Source of the DNA: Burkholderiales bacterium RIFCSPLOWO2_02_FULL_57_36
GTDB taxonomy: Bacteria; Pseudomonadota; Gammaproteobacteria; Burkholderiales; Burkholderiaceae_D
Reading direction: 5' to 3'
Length of the DNA: 64,000 nt
Assembly (NCBI GenBank): GCA_001770855.1
Contig: MESE01000096.1
Location: 124,001-188,000 of the forward strand
The stretch's first letter is position 1. Each line of letters opens with the position of its first letter. The notes beneath the pieces were generated by a model that worked only from the letters and a program-made list of their open reading frames with translations, was not told where the DNA came from and did not search any database. Positions 54,987 to 63,975 of this stretch are shown one piece after another. The position numbers were made by a program, and so were the translations under genes.

Positions 54987-55739
54987 TCAAACGCCGGCTT
55001 CGAATTCTGCGGCGCCTTGACGCATCGCGGCCAATAGCGCCGCAGGCGAAACTTCACTAGGTCTGAGAGGAGTTTGCAGCGATAACGCATGCGTACTGCA
55101 AAGGACGCACGAGAGCTCGGCATGGGAAAGAACATGACTGTGCCATCCCTTTCCATGCGATGCAATCGCATGTTCGGCGTCGAGCAGTTCCGGGATTCGA
55201 TCACTATCGTTTGCATTTGAAAGCAATTTGAAGAGTGCTTCACGCAAGCTCCATAGTTGGTAAAAAGCGGCGATGCAAGATTCGGTCGGCTGCCTTTCAA
55301 GCCATGCGATTTCATTCGATTGAAATATGGCTCGACTGATCCCGACCAGATCGCGCTCCGGATTGACGATTTCGATGTCAAGTCCGAGCAAACTATCGCC
55401 GCTGACGGCGCAAGCCACCCATTTTCCGCTATGCGACAGACTGAAGCCCGGTTGCGCATTGCACGAATCAGGAAGAACCAGTTGCGGCGCGCCGTCCGCT
55501 TGCTCCTTAACCGCAATCGTGGCGGGCGGCAGCGTCATTAGATTGCCAATGGCGAAACGCAGCAGCATGCGTCCCACCAGAAATTGGCGCTGGCGCTCGG
55601 CTCGCAAGAAACGGCGATAACGATCTGTTTCGGACGAACCTAGTTTTTGGGCGAAGAAAGCATACTCCGCATCGCTGAAACGATTGCCGTCCACCAGCCA
55701 TATGACGGCGGACGGGTTATCGGAATTATTTTTTGCCAA
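54987..55739 (-). CDS. 4'-phosphopantetheinyl transferase (Sfp type)
   Basis: About 250 residues. It moves phosphopantetheine from CoA to carrier-protein serines. Seen are FSLSHSGKWVACAVSG, the magnesium-binding GLDIEIV and WSLREALFKLL, matching the family W-x3-E-A-x2-K block. The start is uncertain: the listed TTG at 55739 overlaps the upstream gene by 14 bases and has GGGGG 11 bases before it; the open frame to 55889 overlaps the upstream gene fully and is unlikely. It would activate the acyl carrier proteins of the aryl-polyene-type cluster. Confidence 0.8.
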   Translation of the reverse strand: MAKNNSDNPSAVIWLVDGNRFSDAEYAFFAQKLGSSETDRYRRFLRAERQRQFLVGRMLLRFAIGNLMTLPPATIAVKEQADGAPQLVLPDSCNAQPGFSLSHSGKWVACAVSGDSLLGLDIEIVNPERDLVGISRAIFQSNEIAWLERQPTESCIAAFYQLWSLREALFKLLSNANDSDRIPELLDAEHAIASHGKGWHSHVLSHAELSCVLCSTHALSLQTPLRPSEVSPAALLAAMRQGAAEFEAGV

Positions 55740-56175
55740 TTTTGACAAAATCCCCCTTGAGGGCCACGCCGGCCATAATCCCGCCCGCATGGCATTCGAA
55801 CTCGGTCGGGCTGGACATTTCATTTCTCTTGTAATAACTGACGATATTGACAACTGCATTCGCACCCAGGGCCTGAGCCCGCTTTTCAAGCGCTATAAGC
55901 GCCGACAGGAACGCCCAATTGCAAGCGACTTCATCTGATTTTCCGAAAGCGTTGGTTTTGCGGTTGGAAATGTCACTGCCAAGCTTGGCCAGCACCTTGG
56001 GGGCCTTTTGCTTTCCAAAGAAAAATCTGATGGACCCATCAAGTTTTTCCTGCGCATCGCTGACTTGCATTGCCGATGCGATCGGCAGCATGTGCTTTGT
56101 GTCGCGCGCATGCGCCGGCCATGCCACGGTGAACGAAAACCCGATAACGATAATAAGCGCGATCAATTTTTTCAT
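55726..56175 (-). CDS. exported RcsF/YbjQ-like small protein
   Basis: A 149-residue protein with signal peptide (AWPAHARD near residue 24). The C-terminal part, LEKRAQALGANAVVNIVSYYKRN...ECHAGGIMAGVALKG, resembles the RcsF/YbjQ fold in which an alternating beta-strand follows a GANAV turn. Two cysteines (in VACNWAF and FECHAGG) could form a disulfide. Related genes are often mislabelled as excinuclease subunits. It sits between the cluster's last ketosynthase and the phosphopantetheinyl transferase; role unknown. ATG at 56175 has AAGGG upstream. Confidence 0.6.
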   Translation of the reverse strand: MKKLIALIIVIGFSFTVAWPAHARDTKHMLPIASAMQVSDAQEKLDGSIRFFFGKQKAPKVLAKLGSDISNRKTNAFGKSDEVACNWAFLSALIALEKRAQALGANAVVNIVSYYKRNEMSSPTEFECHAGGIMAGVALKGDFVKIGKK

Positions 56176-56176
56176 T

Positions 56177-57406
56177 TTATTCAACCCTTTTGAAAATTAA
56201 CGATGTGTTGATGCCGCCAAAAGCGAAATTATTGGACATGACATATTCGCACTGCAGCGCACGCGCCGACCCTGCTATGTAATCCAGCTCCGCGCATTGC
56301 GGGTCGACGTTCTTCAGATTGATGGTGGGTGCGAACCAGCCTTCGTTCATCATCTCGATACTGATCCATGCTTCCAATGCGCCGCAGGCGCCAAGCGTAT
56401 GCCCCATATAGCTTTTAAGCGAGCTGATCGGCATGCGATTGCCGAACACGCTCATGGTGGCGTGGGATTCGGCGACGTCGCCGTGTTGTGTGCCGGTTCC
56501 GTGCGCGTTCACGTAGCCGATCGCCGAAGGCGGCAATCCGGCATCCTCCAGCGCCAGCTGCATCGCAATTTTCATGGTGCCTGCATTTGGCTGCGTTACA
56601 TGACAGCCGTCGCTGTTGGTGCCGAAGCCGACTATCTCCGCATAAATTTTTGCACCGCGCGCTTTTGCATGCTCCATGTCTTCCAGGATCAGCGTACCGG
56701 CGCCTTCACCGATGACCAGGCCGTCCCGGTCGGCGTCGAACGGACTTGGCGTGGTAGCGGGCGCATCGTTTCGCACGCTGGTGGCAAACAAGGTATCGAA
56801 TACCGCCGCTTCGCTTGCGCACAGTTCTTCCGCGCCGCCTGCGATCATTGCAATCTGGCGGCCGCTGCTAATCGCTTCATAGGCATAGCCAATGCCCTGG
56901 CTGCCCGAGGTGCATGCGCTCGAAGTGGTGATCACCCGTCCGGTCACGCCGAGAAAGACACCCAGGTTGACCGGCGCGGTATGCGCCATCATCTTGATAT
57001 AGGTCGTGCCGTTAATCCCCTTGGTGCTTCTTTCTTCGACCATCTTGCCGAACTCGCCGATTGCCTTGGTAGTGCCGGCGCATGAGCCGTAAGAGATTCC
57101 AAGAGAACCGCTTTTCACCAGCGGATCGTCGAGCAAACCGGCATCCAGCAGCGCCAACTCGCTGGCACGCGTGGCCAGTAGCGCCACCCTGCCCATGCTG
57201 CGCGTCGTCTTGCGGTTGTAGCGTTCGGACAACTCGAATTCGACCGCCGGCGCGCCCAGTTGGGTATTCAATCCTTCATAATCGGCCCACTCTTTCATCC
57301 TGACCACCGCATTGCGATAGCTTCCCAGATGCGATCGGATAGCGGCCCAATCGCAGCCCAAGGGGCTGATGCCGGCGATACCGGTAACGACAACACGGCG
57401 GTTCAT
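56177..57406 (-). CDS. beta-ketoacyl-ACP synthase, aryl-polyene type (ApeR-like position)
   Basis: A 409-residue FabF-like condensing enzyme with catalytic Cys in TTSSACTSGSQGIGYAYEA, His in NAHGTGTQHGD and SYMGHTLGACGALEA. The ATG at 57406 overlaps the ketoreductase stop (ATGA). Its place as last of a KS-DH-KR-KS series matches ApeR of aryl polyene clusters, which extend a polyene chain on an acyl carrier protein in the cytoplasm. Function by position is inference. Confidence 0.85.
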   Translation of the reverse strand: MNRRVVVTGIAGISPLGCDWAAIRSHLGSYRNAVVRMKEWADYEGLNTQLGAPAVEFELSERYNRKTTRSMGRVALLATRASELALLDAGLLDDPLVKSGSLGISYGSCAGTTKAIGEFGKMVEERSTKGINGTTYIKMMAHTAPVNLGVFLGVTGRVITTSSACTSGSQGIGYAYEAISSGRQIAMIAGGAEELCASEAAVFDTLFATSVRNDAPATTPSPFDADRDGLVIGEGAGTLILEDMEHAKARGAKIYAEIVGFGTNSDGCHVTQPNAGTMKIAMQLALEDAGLPPSAIGYVNAHGTGTQHGDVAESHATMSVFGNRMPISSLKSYMGHTLGACGALEAWISIEMMNEGWFAPTINLKNVDPQCAELDYIAGSARALQCEYVMSNNFAFGGINTSLIFKRVE

Positions 57407-58128
57407 GCCATTCCTCCATTTACTGAAATTACCTGCCTGGTAATGTACGCGGCATCCTCGGCCAGCAAAAAGCTGACCGCCGCGGCGACTTCTTCCGGTT
57501 TGCCGATGCGGCGCGCCGGAATCAGCTTGAGCGCTTCCTCGAGCGGAACGTCGCCGATCATGTCGGTTTCGATCAGCCCCGGCGCAACACAATTGACCGT
57601 GATATCGCGCTTGGCCAGCTCCAGCGCCAATGCCTTGGTGGCGCCGATAATACCGGCCTTGGCTGCGCTGTAGTTGACTTGTCCGCGATTGCCGATCAGG
57701 CCTGATACCGATGCCAGCGTCACGATTCGGCCCGGCTTTCGACGCCGCACCATCGGCATGATCAGCGGATTGAGCACATTGTAAAAACCGTCGAGATTGG
57801 TTTTCAACACGATATCCCAGTCTTCTCCGGACATTGCGGGAAATGCATTGTCACGCGCAACGCCGGCATTGCAAACAACGCCGTAATAGCAGCCGTGCTG
57901 CTCAATATCGGCATCAAGCGCGGCGGCGGTCGCTTCCCGTTCGCTGATATCGAACTGCAGCACACGCGCCTGGCGGCCCATTGCGATGATGGCTTGCGCA
58001 ACGGCGTCGGCCTCTTCTCGTTTGGTCCGGCAGTGCAGTACGATGTCGTAACCGTCGCGCGCAAGACGCATTGCAATCGCCTTGCCGATTCCGCGGCTTG
58101 AGCCGGTCACCAACACGGATTTATTCAT
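57403..58128 (-). CDS. 3-oxoacyl-ACP reductase, FabG type (ApeQ-like position)
   Basis: A 241-residue short-chain dehydrogenase with NADPH-binding TGSSRGIGKAIA, CNAGVARDN, catalytic Ser (LASVSGL) and YSAAK, and a C-terminal ISVNGGMA end. It reduces the beta-keto group of the growing ACP-bound chain. Start and stop overlap neighbours by 4 bases each, so it is translationally coupled to dehydratase and ketosynthase. Confidence 0.88.
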   Translation of the reverse strand: MNKSVLVTGSSRGIGKAIAMRLARDGYDIVLHCRTKREEADAVAQAIIAMGRQARVLQFDISEREATAAALDADIEQHGCYYGVVCNAGVARDNAFPAMSGEDWDIVLKTNLDGFYNVLNPLIMPMVRRRKPGRIVTLASVSGLIGNRGQVNYSAAKAGIIGATKALALELAKRDITVNCVAPGLIETDMIGDVPLEEALKLIPARRIGKPEEVAAAVSFLLAEDAAYITRQVISVNGGMA

Positions 58129-58580
58129 TCCAAGCTCCCTTTAAGGAAATCGTTTGCATCAGCGGGTTCGAACACAGTGATGGTCGCAATGGCCAATGCC
58201 TGTTGCTCCCGATCGTCGATACGGCATTCGAATGACGCTAATCCATTTTCAGTTTGCAGCACCCGATGTACATGGATGTGCAGCACGCTGTTTAACGCAA
58301 ACGTCGAACGCTTGCATTCATATCGCCGGGATCCGAGTAAAAATCCTATCTTGATCGGTTCATCGCGCAGCCACGCCGCGTATCCTGCGTGGGCCGCGAT
58401 TGCTTGCGCCATGTACTCGATGCCGACCCAGCCGCCAACGCCGTCCGGTCCGGAAAATACACTGTCCGATCGAATCGCGACTTCGGCGCACAGATTGTCC
58501 GGATCAACCGAAATAACCCGGTCCAGCAATACCATCGGACCTGCATGCGGCACCAGCGACCTGATATCCGGGATATCCAT
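58125..58580 (-). CDS. hotdog-fold 3-hydroxyacyl-ACP dehydratase (ApeP-like position)
   Basis: A 151-residue hotdog-fold protein starting MDIPDIRSLVPHAGPMVLLD, with the active-site His in LVPHAGPM and the central helix WVGIEYMAQAIAAHAGY typical of FabA/FabZ-like dehydratases. The ATG at 58580 lies one base after the upstream ketosynthase stop; the open frame further upstream overlaps that gene. It would form the double bonds of the polyene. Confidence 0.82.
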   Translation of the reverse strand: MDIPDIRSLVPHAGPMVLLDRVISVDPDNLCAEVAIRSDSVFSGPDGVGGWVGIEYMAQAIAAHAGYAAWLRDEPIKIGFLLGSRRYECKRSTFALNSVLHIHVHRVLQTENGLASFECRIDDREQQALAIATITVFEPADANDFLKGSLE

Positions 58581-58581
58581 G

Positions 58582-59757
58582 TCATTCCCTCCCGAGCACG
58601 AGTGCCGCATTGGCGCCGCCGAACGCAAATGAATTGCTCAATGCCCAGCGCAACGGCCGGCCGAGACTGCCGCCTGCGGTCACTGCATTCAGTGCAGGCA
58701 GAGCCGGATCGAACGATCCGTCCCACAAGTGCGGCGGCAATTTGCCATCTGAATTGGCATCCTGCATCGCCAGCCAGCATAGTCCCGCCTCGATCGCGCC
58801 AGCTGCTCCCAATGCATGACCGGTAAACGGTTTGGTCGAACTGACCGGAGTATCGCCGCTGAATAATGCGGCGATCACGCGCGACTCCATTGCATCGTTT
58901 TGCAGCGTCGCCGTGCCGTGCAGGTTGACATAGTCGACCTGTGCCGCGGTGATGCCCGCGCGCGACAGCGCGGCTTCGATTGCCAGCCGGGCGCCTTTGC
59001 CTGATGGATCGGGCGCCGATATATGATGTCCGTCGGATGACTCGCCCCAGCCGCGCAATGCAACCAACGCCGGTTCCTTGCTCATCAGGAACAGCGCCGC
59101 ACCTTCGCCGATATTGATGCCGTTTCTATTCCCGCTCAACGGATTGCACTGTGTGCTGCTGACCGATTCGAGCGCGGCAAATCCGGCAACCGTGAACGCG
59201 CATAAAGAATCGACACCGCCGGTGACGACTGCATCGCAGATACCCATTCGAATCAGGCGCGCAGCGCTGGCCATTGCCTTGGCGCTTGATGCGCATGCGC
59301 TTGAATGCACATACGCGGGTCCGCCGATACCCAGCACTGCGGCGAGCATTGCGGCAGGAGAACCCAGTTCTTGCTGGCCGTAATGAAAATTGTGCGGTAG
59401 CGTTCCGCTTTTCGCATGCTCGCGCAACGCCGCTTCGCTCTCGGCTATGCCGGATGTACTGGTGCCGATCACGATGCCGACGCGGCCGGCGCCGAAGCGC
59501 TCGATTGCCGCATCTGTCTCGGCGCGAATCTGCGCCAGAGCCGCCAGAGCCAGCCGGTTATTGCGGCTGCGTTGCGGTAAAGGCAAATGATCTGTCGGCG
59601 GCAACTCCGCGGTGACAAGCCCAAGAGGCAACTTTCGACCGAAGGAATAAATATCGGTTGAGGCGATGCCGCTGGCGCCGGAAAACATGCGCTTGGCAAT
59701 CTCGCCGTGCGTGCTGCCGAGCGGGCAAATTATTCCGAGATGGTTAAGATAGGACAT
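58582..59757 (-). CDS. beta-ketoacyl-ACP synthase, aryl-polyene type (ApeO-like position)
   Basis: A 391-residue condensing enzyme with catalytic Cys in VHSSACASSAKAMASA, first His in NLHGTATLQNDAMESR and second in TKPFTGHALGAAGAIEAG. The N terminus is short (MSYLNHLGIICPLG). The ATG at 59757 is two bases after the DUF3261 stop. Divergence from the other ketosynthase suggests a distinct step such as initiation or chain extension. Confidence 0.85.
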   Translation of the reverse strand: MSYLNHLGIICPLGSTHGEIAKRMFSGASGIASTDIYSFGRKLPLGLVTAELPPTDHLPLPQRSRNNRLALAALAQIRAETDAAIERFGAGRVGIVIGTSTSGIAESEAALREHAKSGTLPHNFHYGQQELGSPAAMLAAVLGIGGPAYVHSSACASSAKAMASAARLIRMGICDAVVTGGVDSLCAFTVAGFAALESVSSTQCNPLSGNRNGINIGEGAALFLMSKEPALVALRGWGESSDGHHISAPDPSGKGARLAIEAALSRAGITAAQVDYVNLHGTATLQNDAMESRVIAALFSGDTPVSSTKPFTGHALGAAGAIEAGLCWLAMQDANSDGKLPPHLWDGSFDPALPALNAVTAGGSLGRPLRWALSNSFAFGGANAALVLGRE

Positions 59758-59759
59758 GT

Positions 59760-60323
59760 TCAAGGCGTGGCAGGAGCGGATAGGATGATCAGACGATAGT
59801 GATAACGCAGGTTCAGCAATTCCACTTTGCCGCTCCACCTGCTCTGGTTGCTGTAGTCGATCAGCATCACTGCCTTGCCGTCCAACAGCAGCGTGCGCCG
59901 CAATCCGCTTTCTTCGATGCTCCAGCCGTCAGGCAATGCCTTCCGTATCGCCTCGGCCGGCCAAAGCGTCAATTGCACGTCCTCCAATATATCTTCGGCG
60001 CGCACTTGGGACGGCAACAGAATATGGCGCCAGGTATGCAATGTCCTCCCGTCGTAATCGAGCCGCAGCACGCGCTGGCCGAATGCGAGCCCGACCATCT
60101 GCAAGCGCTGCGGGTCGACTTCCAATGCAACGTCAAGATGGTCGATACGTCCATTGCGCTCGACCCGGAGACTTTGCTGCACGCTGATCGATTCACCCAG
60201 CGTGTCCGGCGCGAGCGTCAAACCCAGTCGCGCCTGGACCTGCCCGTCCACCGTTGCGCATCCGCCAGCTTGCAGCGCAAACAATCCGAGCAAGGCAAAC
60301 CGGCGCATCATCCGGGAGTACAT
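59760..60323 (-). CDS. DUF3261 lipoprotein
   Basis: A 187-residue protein with lipoprotein signal peptide (ALQAGGC, lipobox Cys near residue 22). The body is beta-rich with several paired strands (LRVERNGRIDHLDVALEVD, VLRLDYDGRTLHTWRHI) and resembles LolB/LolA-like lipid-binding folds; DUF3261 genes recur in aryl polyene clusters. It may help transfer the lipidated polyene to the outer membrane. It overlaps the flavoprotein gene by 16 bases. Confidence 0.75.
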   Translation of the reverse strand: MYSRMMRRFALLGLFALQAGGCATVDGQVQARLGLTLAPDTLGESISVQQSLRVERNGRIDHLDVALEVDPQRLQMVGLAFGQRVLRLDYDGRTLHTWRHILLPSQVRAEDILEDVQLTLWPAEAIRKALPDGWSIEESGLRRTLLLDGKAVMLIDYSNQSRWSGKVELLNLRYHYRLIILSAPATP

Positions 60324-61546
60324 AGTTCCTCCAAAGTCGCGAGATGCCGCTTTGTGTCACGCACATACGGATTGGTTTGATCCCATGCATATCCGGCCAG
60401 GATCGCGGAAATCATGCGGCGAATTTCAGGCTGCTGCCCCTCATGGAATATGATTTGCTGGAAACCGCCTGCATACCACGACTCGACAAAGGCACGGAAG
60501 GTATCGACGCCTTTTTTCAGCGGCACCGCATACTCGTTTTGCCAATCGACCGTTTCGCCGGCAAACTGCCGCCTAAGCGTGTCGGCGGCAAGGCTGGCTG
60601 ATTTGAATGCGATCGTGACACCGGAAGAAAATACCGGATCGAGGAACTCGCCGGCGTTGCCGAGCAATGCATAACCTTTTCCCCACAATGATTTCACGTT
60701 GGCGGAGTAACCGACGATCTGCCGTGCAGGCGTATCCCAAATTGCTTTTTCGAGCATGGGCTGCAAGGACGGGACCTCGTTCACCATGGCTTGCAGCCGC
60801 TCCGTGTCACTCCCCTTGTAGCGGTCGAGGAAGCTGGTCTCAGCCACCACACCGAGCGAACAGCGGCCGCCTGCAAATGGAATCGTCCAATACCAGACGT
60901 CGCAATGTTCTGGATGTACCGTGATAAGAATCTTGTTGCGATCGAATCCCGGATGTGAAATGCCGTCTTCGATGTGCGTGAAAATCGCACCGCGCACGGG
61001 AAAATTCGACGGTGTCTCCAACTGCAGCAGGCGCGGCAGAATTCGACCGAAGCCGCTCGCGTCGAGCATGAACCCGGCCTCGATCGTGTAGTGTTCGCCC
61101 TGCGGATTTTTCACCGTCACGCGCGGCTTGTCGCCTCCGATATCGACGGCGGTCACCTCGTGCCGATAACGTACTTCCGCGCCAAGCCGTTCGGCTTCGC
61201 TCGCCAGCACGTGATCAAAGTGTGCGCGCTGCACCTGGTAGGTGGTGCCCCACCCTTCAGAGTGCTTGTCGCGAAAATCAAAAGTGGTATAGCGCTCGCC
61301 GCACGCGAACGCGGCACCATTCTTGTATTGAAAACCGGCTTCGACCACGGCCTTCAACATGCCGGCCTGTTCCAGATACGCCATGCTTTGCGGCAGCAGG
61401 CTTTCTCCGATCGAAAATCGCGGGAAGTGCTCGCGCTCGACGATCAAGACCTGGCAGCCTTGCTGCCGCAGCAGCGCGGCAGCGACCGAACCGGCAGGCC
61501 CGGCGCCTATGATCAATACATCGCAGTTTTCCAATTCGGTTTCCAT
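60308..61546 (-). CDS. FAD-dependent oxidoreductase of the tryptophan-halogenase-like family
   Basis: A 412-residue flavoprotein: dinucleotide-binding DVLIIGAGPAGSVAAALL at the N terminus, REHFPRFSIGESLLP, and GYALLGNAGEFLDPVFSSG, the pattern of halogenase/geranylgeranyl reductase-like FAD enzymes. The WxWxIP block is present in altered form (VWYWTIPFAGG). Such genes are regular members of aryl polyene clusters and may modify the aryl head or chain. Halogenation is not implied. Confidence 0.82.
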   Translation of the reverse strand: METELENCDVLIIGAGPAGSVAAALLRQQGCQVLIVEREHFPRFSIGESLLPQSMAYLEQAGMLKAVVEAGFQYKNGAAFACGERYTTFDFRDKHSEGWGTTYQVQRAHFDHVLASEAERLGAEVRYRHEVTAVDIGGDKPRVTVKNPQGEHYTIEAGFMLDASGFGRILPRLLQLETPSNFPVRGAIFTHIEDGISHPGFDRNKILITVHPEHCDVWYWTIPFAGGRCSLGVVAETSFLDRYKGSDTERLQAMVNEVPSLQPMLEKAIWDTPARQIVGYSANVKSLWGKGYALLGNAGEFLDPVFSSGVTIAFKSASLAADTLRRQFAGETVDWQNEYAVPLKKGVDTFRAFVESWYAGGFQQIIFHEGQQPEIRRMISAILAGYAWDQTNPYVRDTKRHLATLEELCTPG

Positions 61547-61566
61547 TTCTCGTTATGCTTCGATTT

Positions 61567-63909
61567 TCATTCATCTTTGCCAAAACATGGCGCGATCAGC
61601 CACACGGCGCCTACACCGATCAGCATGGTCAGGCCGAACGCTTGCAACGCGGGCGTGGTGCTCAATCCAAGCAATCCGAACGCCAGCAAGGTGCTCATCG
61701 CCGACAGGCCGACCGCAAGCCAGGCGGCCTTGTGTTTGCGGCTCGGATGCTCCTGCAGAAAAATTCCGTAGTCGATTCCCATGCCGAGAATCAGCAATAA
61801 TGCCAGCACATGAAATAGATTGAGCGGATGTCCGATGAAGCCGAATACCGCAAGCGCCAATGCGCTGGCAACCACCGTGGGGGCCATCACACGCCAGGCC
61901 GCGCCACGATAGCGCATCAGCAACAACAGGTAAACAGTCGCGTAACTGATCAGCACGACCCATCCCATGTGATGGCGATAGCGGCCAAGCAGCGTGGATG
62001 TTTCGCCTACTTTGTCCACCCATTGCACGCCGGGCAGGGTCTGTGCTGTTGCCTGCAACGCGGGCAAATCACCGTATTCGACACCGCGTAGCGCAACGAT
62101 GCTCGCGTAACCGCCGTCAACCTTTCCCAGCCAGAGATGACGCCATGCTTCGCCGGCAGGATTCTGCAGAAAGAGTTCCGGCGTCAAGGCTGCGACCGGC
62201 GCCGCATGGCGGGTTTGAATCTGCTTCGTCCACGCATCGCCTTCGCCGAGCAGTGTTGCCAGTTGCGGCAGCGCGGCACCCGGCGCCATCAGCGAATGCG
62301 CCGTAAGTTCGTGATTGGCGCGCTGGGTCCGTTGCGACGGCACCCAGTCGGACAGTGCCTGGTAGCCGGTCAGCACATTGCTCGCAACCAGGTTTTCGAG
62401 GCGATTCTTCAGCGCTTCCTCGTGCTGCAATACCATTTCCTGCGTCTCGCCGCGCACCAGATAAAACTGGGCCAATGTCGGTGCCGCAAGCAGGCGGCTC
62501 ACTTCGATTTGCGCGTCAAGCAGGGATTGCGGCGAATTTTGCAACTGCCTGATGTCGTCATTCGATTTCAGGCGCGATATTCCTGCGACGGCAAAAATCA
62601 GCACTGCTGCCGCAACGCAGTAGCTGCGAAAATTGCGCCCAAGCCGCGGCCATACTTGCCGGCTGCGGCCATACCAGTCCATCACGGGCGACTTTTTCAT
62701 TGGCGTTCGATCCAGTACAGGAAACCAGAAAATCACCGTCAGCCAAGCGAACAGCAAGCCCACCGCCGAAAATACGGCAACCTGCCGAAGCCCGGGAAAA
62801 GGCGTCAATGCCAATGTCAGGTACGCCACCACCGTGGTCAGAATGGCGAGGATCATTCCAGGCAAAATTTCCTGCAGCAACTGCGACGGCGAGCGCCGCT
62901 GTTCATCGCCCAGACGGCTGCACAGATAGTGGATCCCATAATCGTGTGCGACACCGATCAGACTGGCGCCAAACACCAGCGTCAACAGATGCAGGCGATC
63001 GAACAACAGCCAGCATACCGATAGCGCGCCAAGGCACCCGACACCGACTGACAGCACTACCATGCCAATCGGCTTCACCGAACGGAACGTAAGCCACATC
63101 AGAAGCAGAATGCCGGCCAGCGAGCCCAATCCGATCGTCGACATTTCCTGGCTTGCCTGTTGTCCGGCCGCGGCTGCATGCAGTATGATTCCCGCGGAAA
63201 TCACCTCGGCATCAGGCGCCGCGCGGAGCGCCGCCTCACGCGCCTGCTGCAGCACCGGCATAACCGCCTGTTGCGTAGCCAGCGAGAATGCCTGGCCGCG
63301 CAATTCGATCGGCATCACCACATAGGCTTTATTTCCTGCGTCGACGCGCAACCTGCCGTCGCTCGGGCGTACCGATGTCTGCTGCGCGCGGGTTTGCGCC
63401 CAGCCGGCGAACAGCCCGAAAGGATCGTCTTGCCACGTGCCGACCTTGATTGCACCGAAGGGACTATACAGCTGGCGTTGCGCGGCATCGACCCAGTACG
63501 ACGTGGGTTGATTCTTCAATGCATCGCGCTGCTCGCTGTTCAACAGCACTCCGCGGTACGGCCAAAACTGATCTATCCACCCTTGTTCGGCCCGAGCCGC
63601 CGATTGTTGATCCAGGCGGAACTGGTCGTCTCTTGACGCCAGCACACCGCGGTATGCGTCCGCCGCCGACTGCGCCCGCCTCCAATCCTCCGCGCCGATC
63701 AATACAATAAAACGCTGTTGCGCAGAGTCGGCCATATGCACGATTGCCTGTTGCAGCACCGGGTCGCGCTCTTCCGTCGGCAGCATTGCCAGAATATCGG
63801 TCTCCGGCGCGAACCGCTTGGTCGAAAATAGCCAGGTGACATGGGCAACCGTCAGGCTTACCACAAGAGCCCAGGCAATTGCCAGCCAGATGTGTTTGGA
63901 ATTTTTCAT
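61567..63909 (-). CDS. MMPL/RND-family lipid exporter
   Basis: A 780-residue RND-type permease with about twelve membrane helices in two repeats, each with a large periplasmic loop after the first helix. Recognisable are FGASLIGVAHDYGIHYLCSR and LLILGMGIDYGIFLQEH, the conserved Asp-Tyr-Gly helices of proton-driven MMPL transporters. It probably exports the aryl-polyene lipid across the inner membrane. The ATG at 63909 is chosen; an in-frame TTG lies 14 codons upstream. Confidence 0.87.
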   Translation of the reverse strand: MKNSKHIWLAIAWALVVSLTVAHVTWLFSTKRFAPETDILAMLPTEERDPVLQQAIVHMADSAQQRFIVLIGAEDWRRAQSAADAYRGVLASRDDQFRLDQQSAARAEQGWIDQFWPYRGVLLNSEQRDALKNQPTSYWVDAAQRQLYSPFGAIKVGTWQDDPFGLFAGWAQTRAQQTSVRPSDGRLRVDAGNKAYVVMPIELRGQAFSLATQQAVMPVLQQAREAALRAAPDAEVISAGIILHAAAAGQQASQEMSTIGLGSLAGILLLMWLTFRSVKPIGMVVLSVGVGCLGALSVCWLLFDRLHLLTLVFGASLIGVAHDYGIHYLCSRLGDEQRRSPSQLLQEILPGMILAILTTVVAYLTLALTPFPGLRQVAVFSAVGLLFAWLTVIFWFPVLDRTPMKKSPVMDWYGRSRQVWPRLGRNFRSYCVAAAVLIFAVAGISRLKSNDDIRQLQNSPQSLLDAQIEVSRLLAAPTLAQFYLVRGETQEMVLQHEEALKNRLENLVASNVLTGYQALSDWVPSQRTQRANHELTAHSLMAPGAALPQLATLLGEGDAWTKQIQTRHAAPVAALTPELFLQNPAGEAWRHLWLGKVDGGYASIVALRGVEYGDLPALQATAQTLPGVQWVDKVGETSTLLGRYRHHMGWVVLISYATVYLLLLMRYRGAAWRVMAPTVVASALALAVFGFIGHPLNLFHVLALLLILGMGIDYGIFLQEHPSRKHKAAWLAVGLSAMSTLLAFGLLGLSTTPALQAFGLTMLIGVGAVWLIAPCFGKDE

Positions 63910-63975
63910 GACGGCAGCAGCGAAACCGCAAAGAACCGAACGAATGCGCAATGCATTGGATATCGTGACAGGGGT

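Noticed and set aside
60308-61546. Reading the flavoprotein as a true halogenase
   Set aside because: Related sequences in aryl polyene clusters are called halogenase-like only by fold; the catalytic lysine and strict WxWxIP could not be confirmed.
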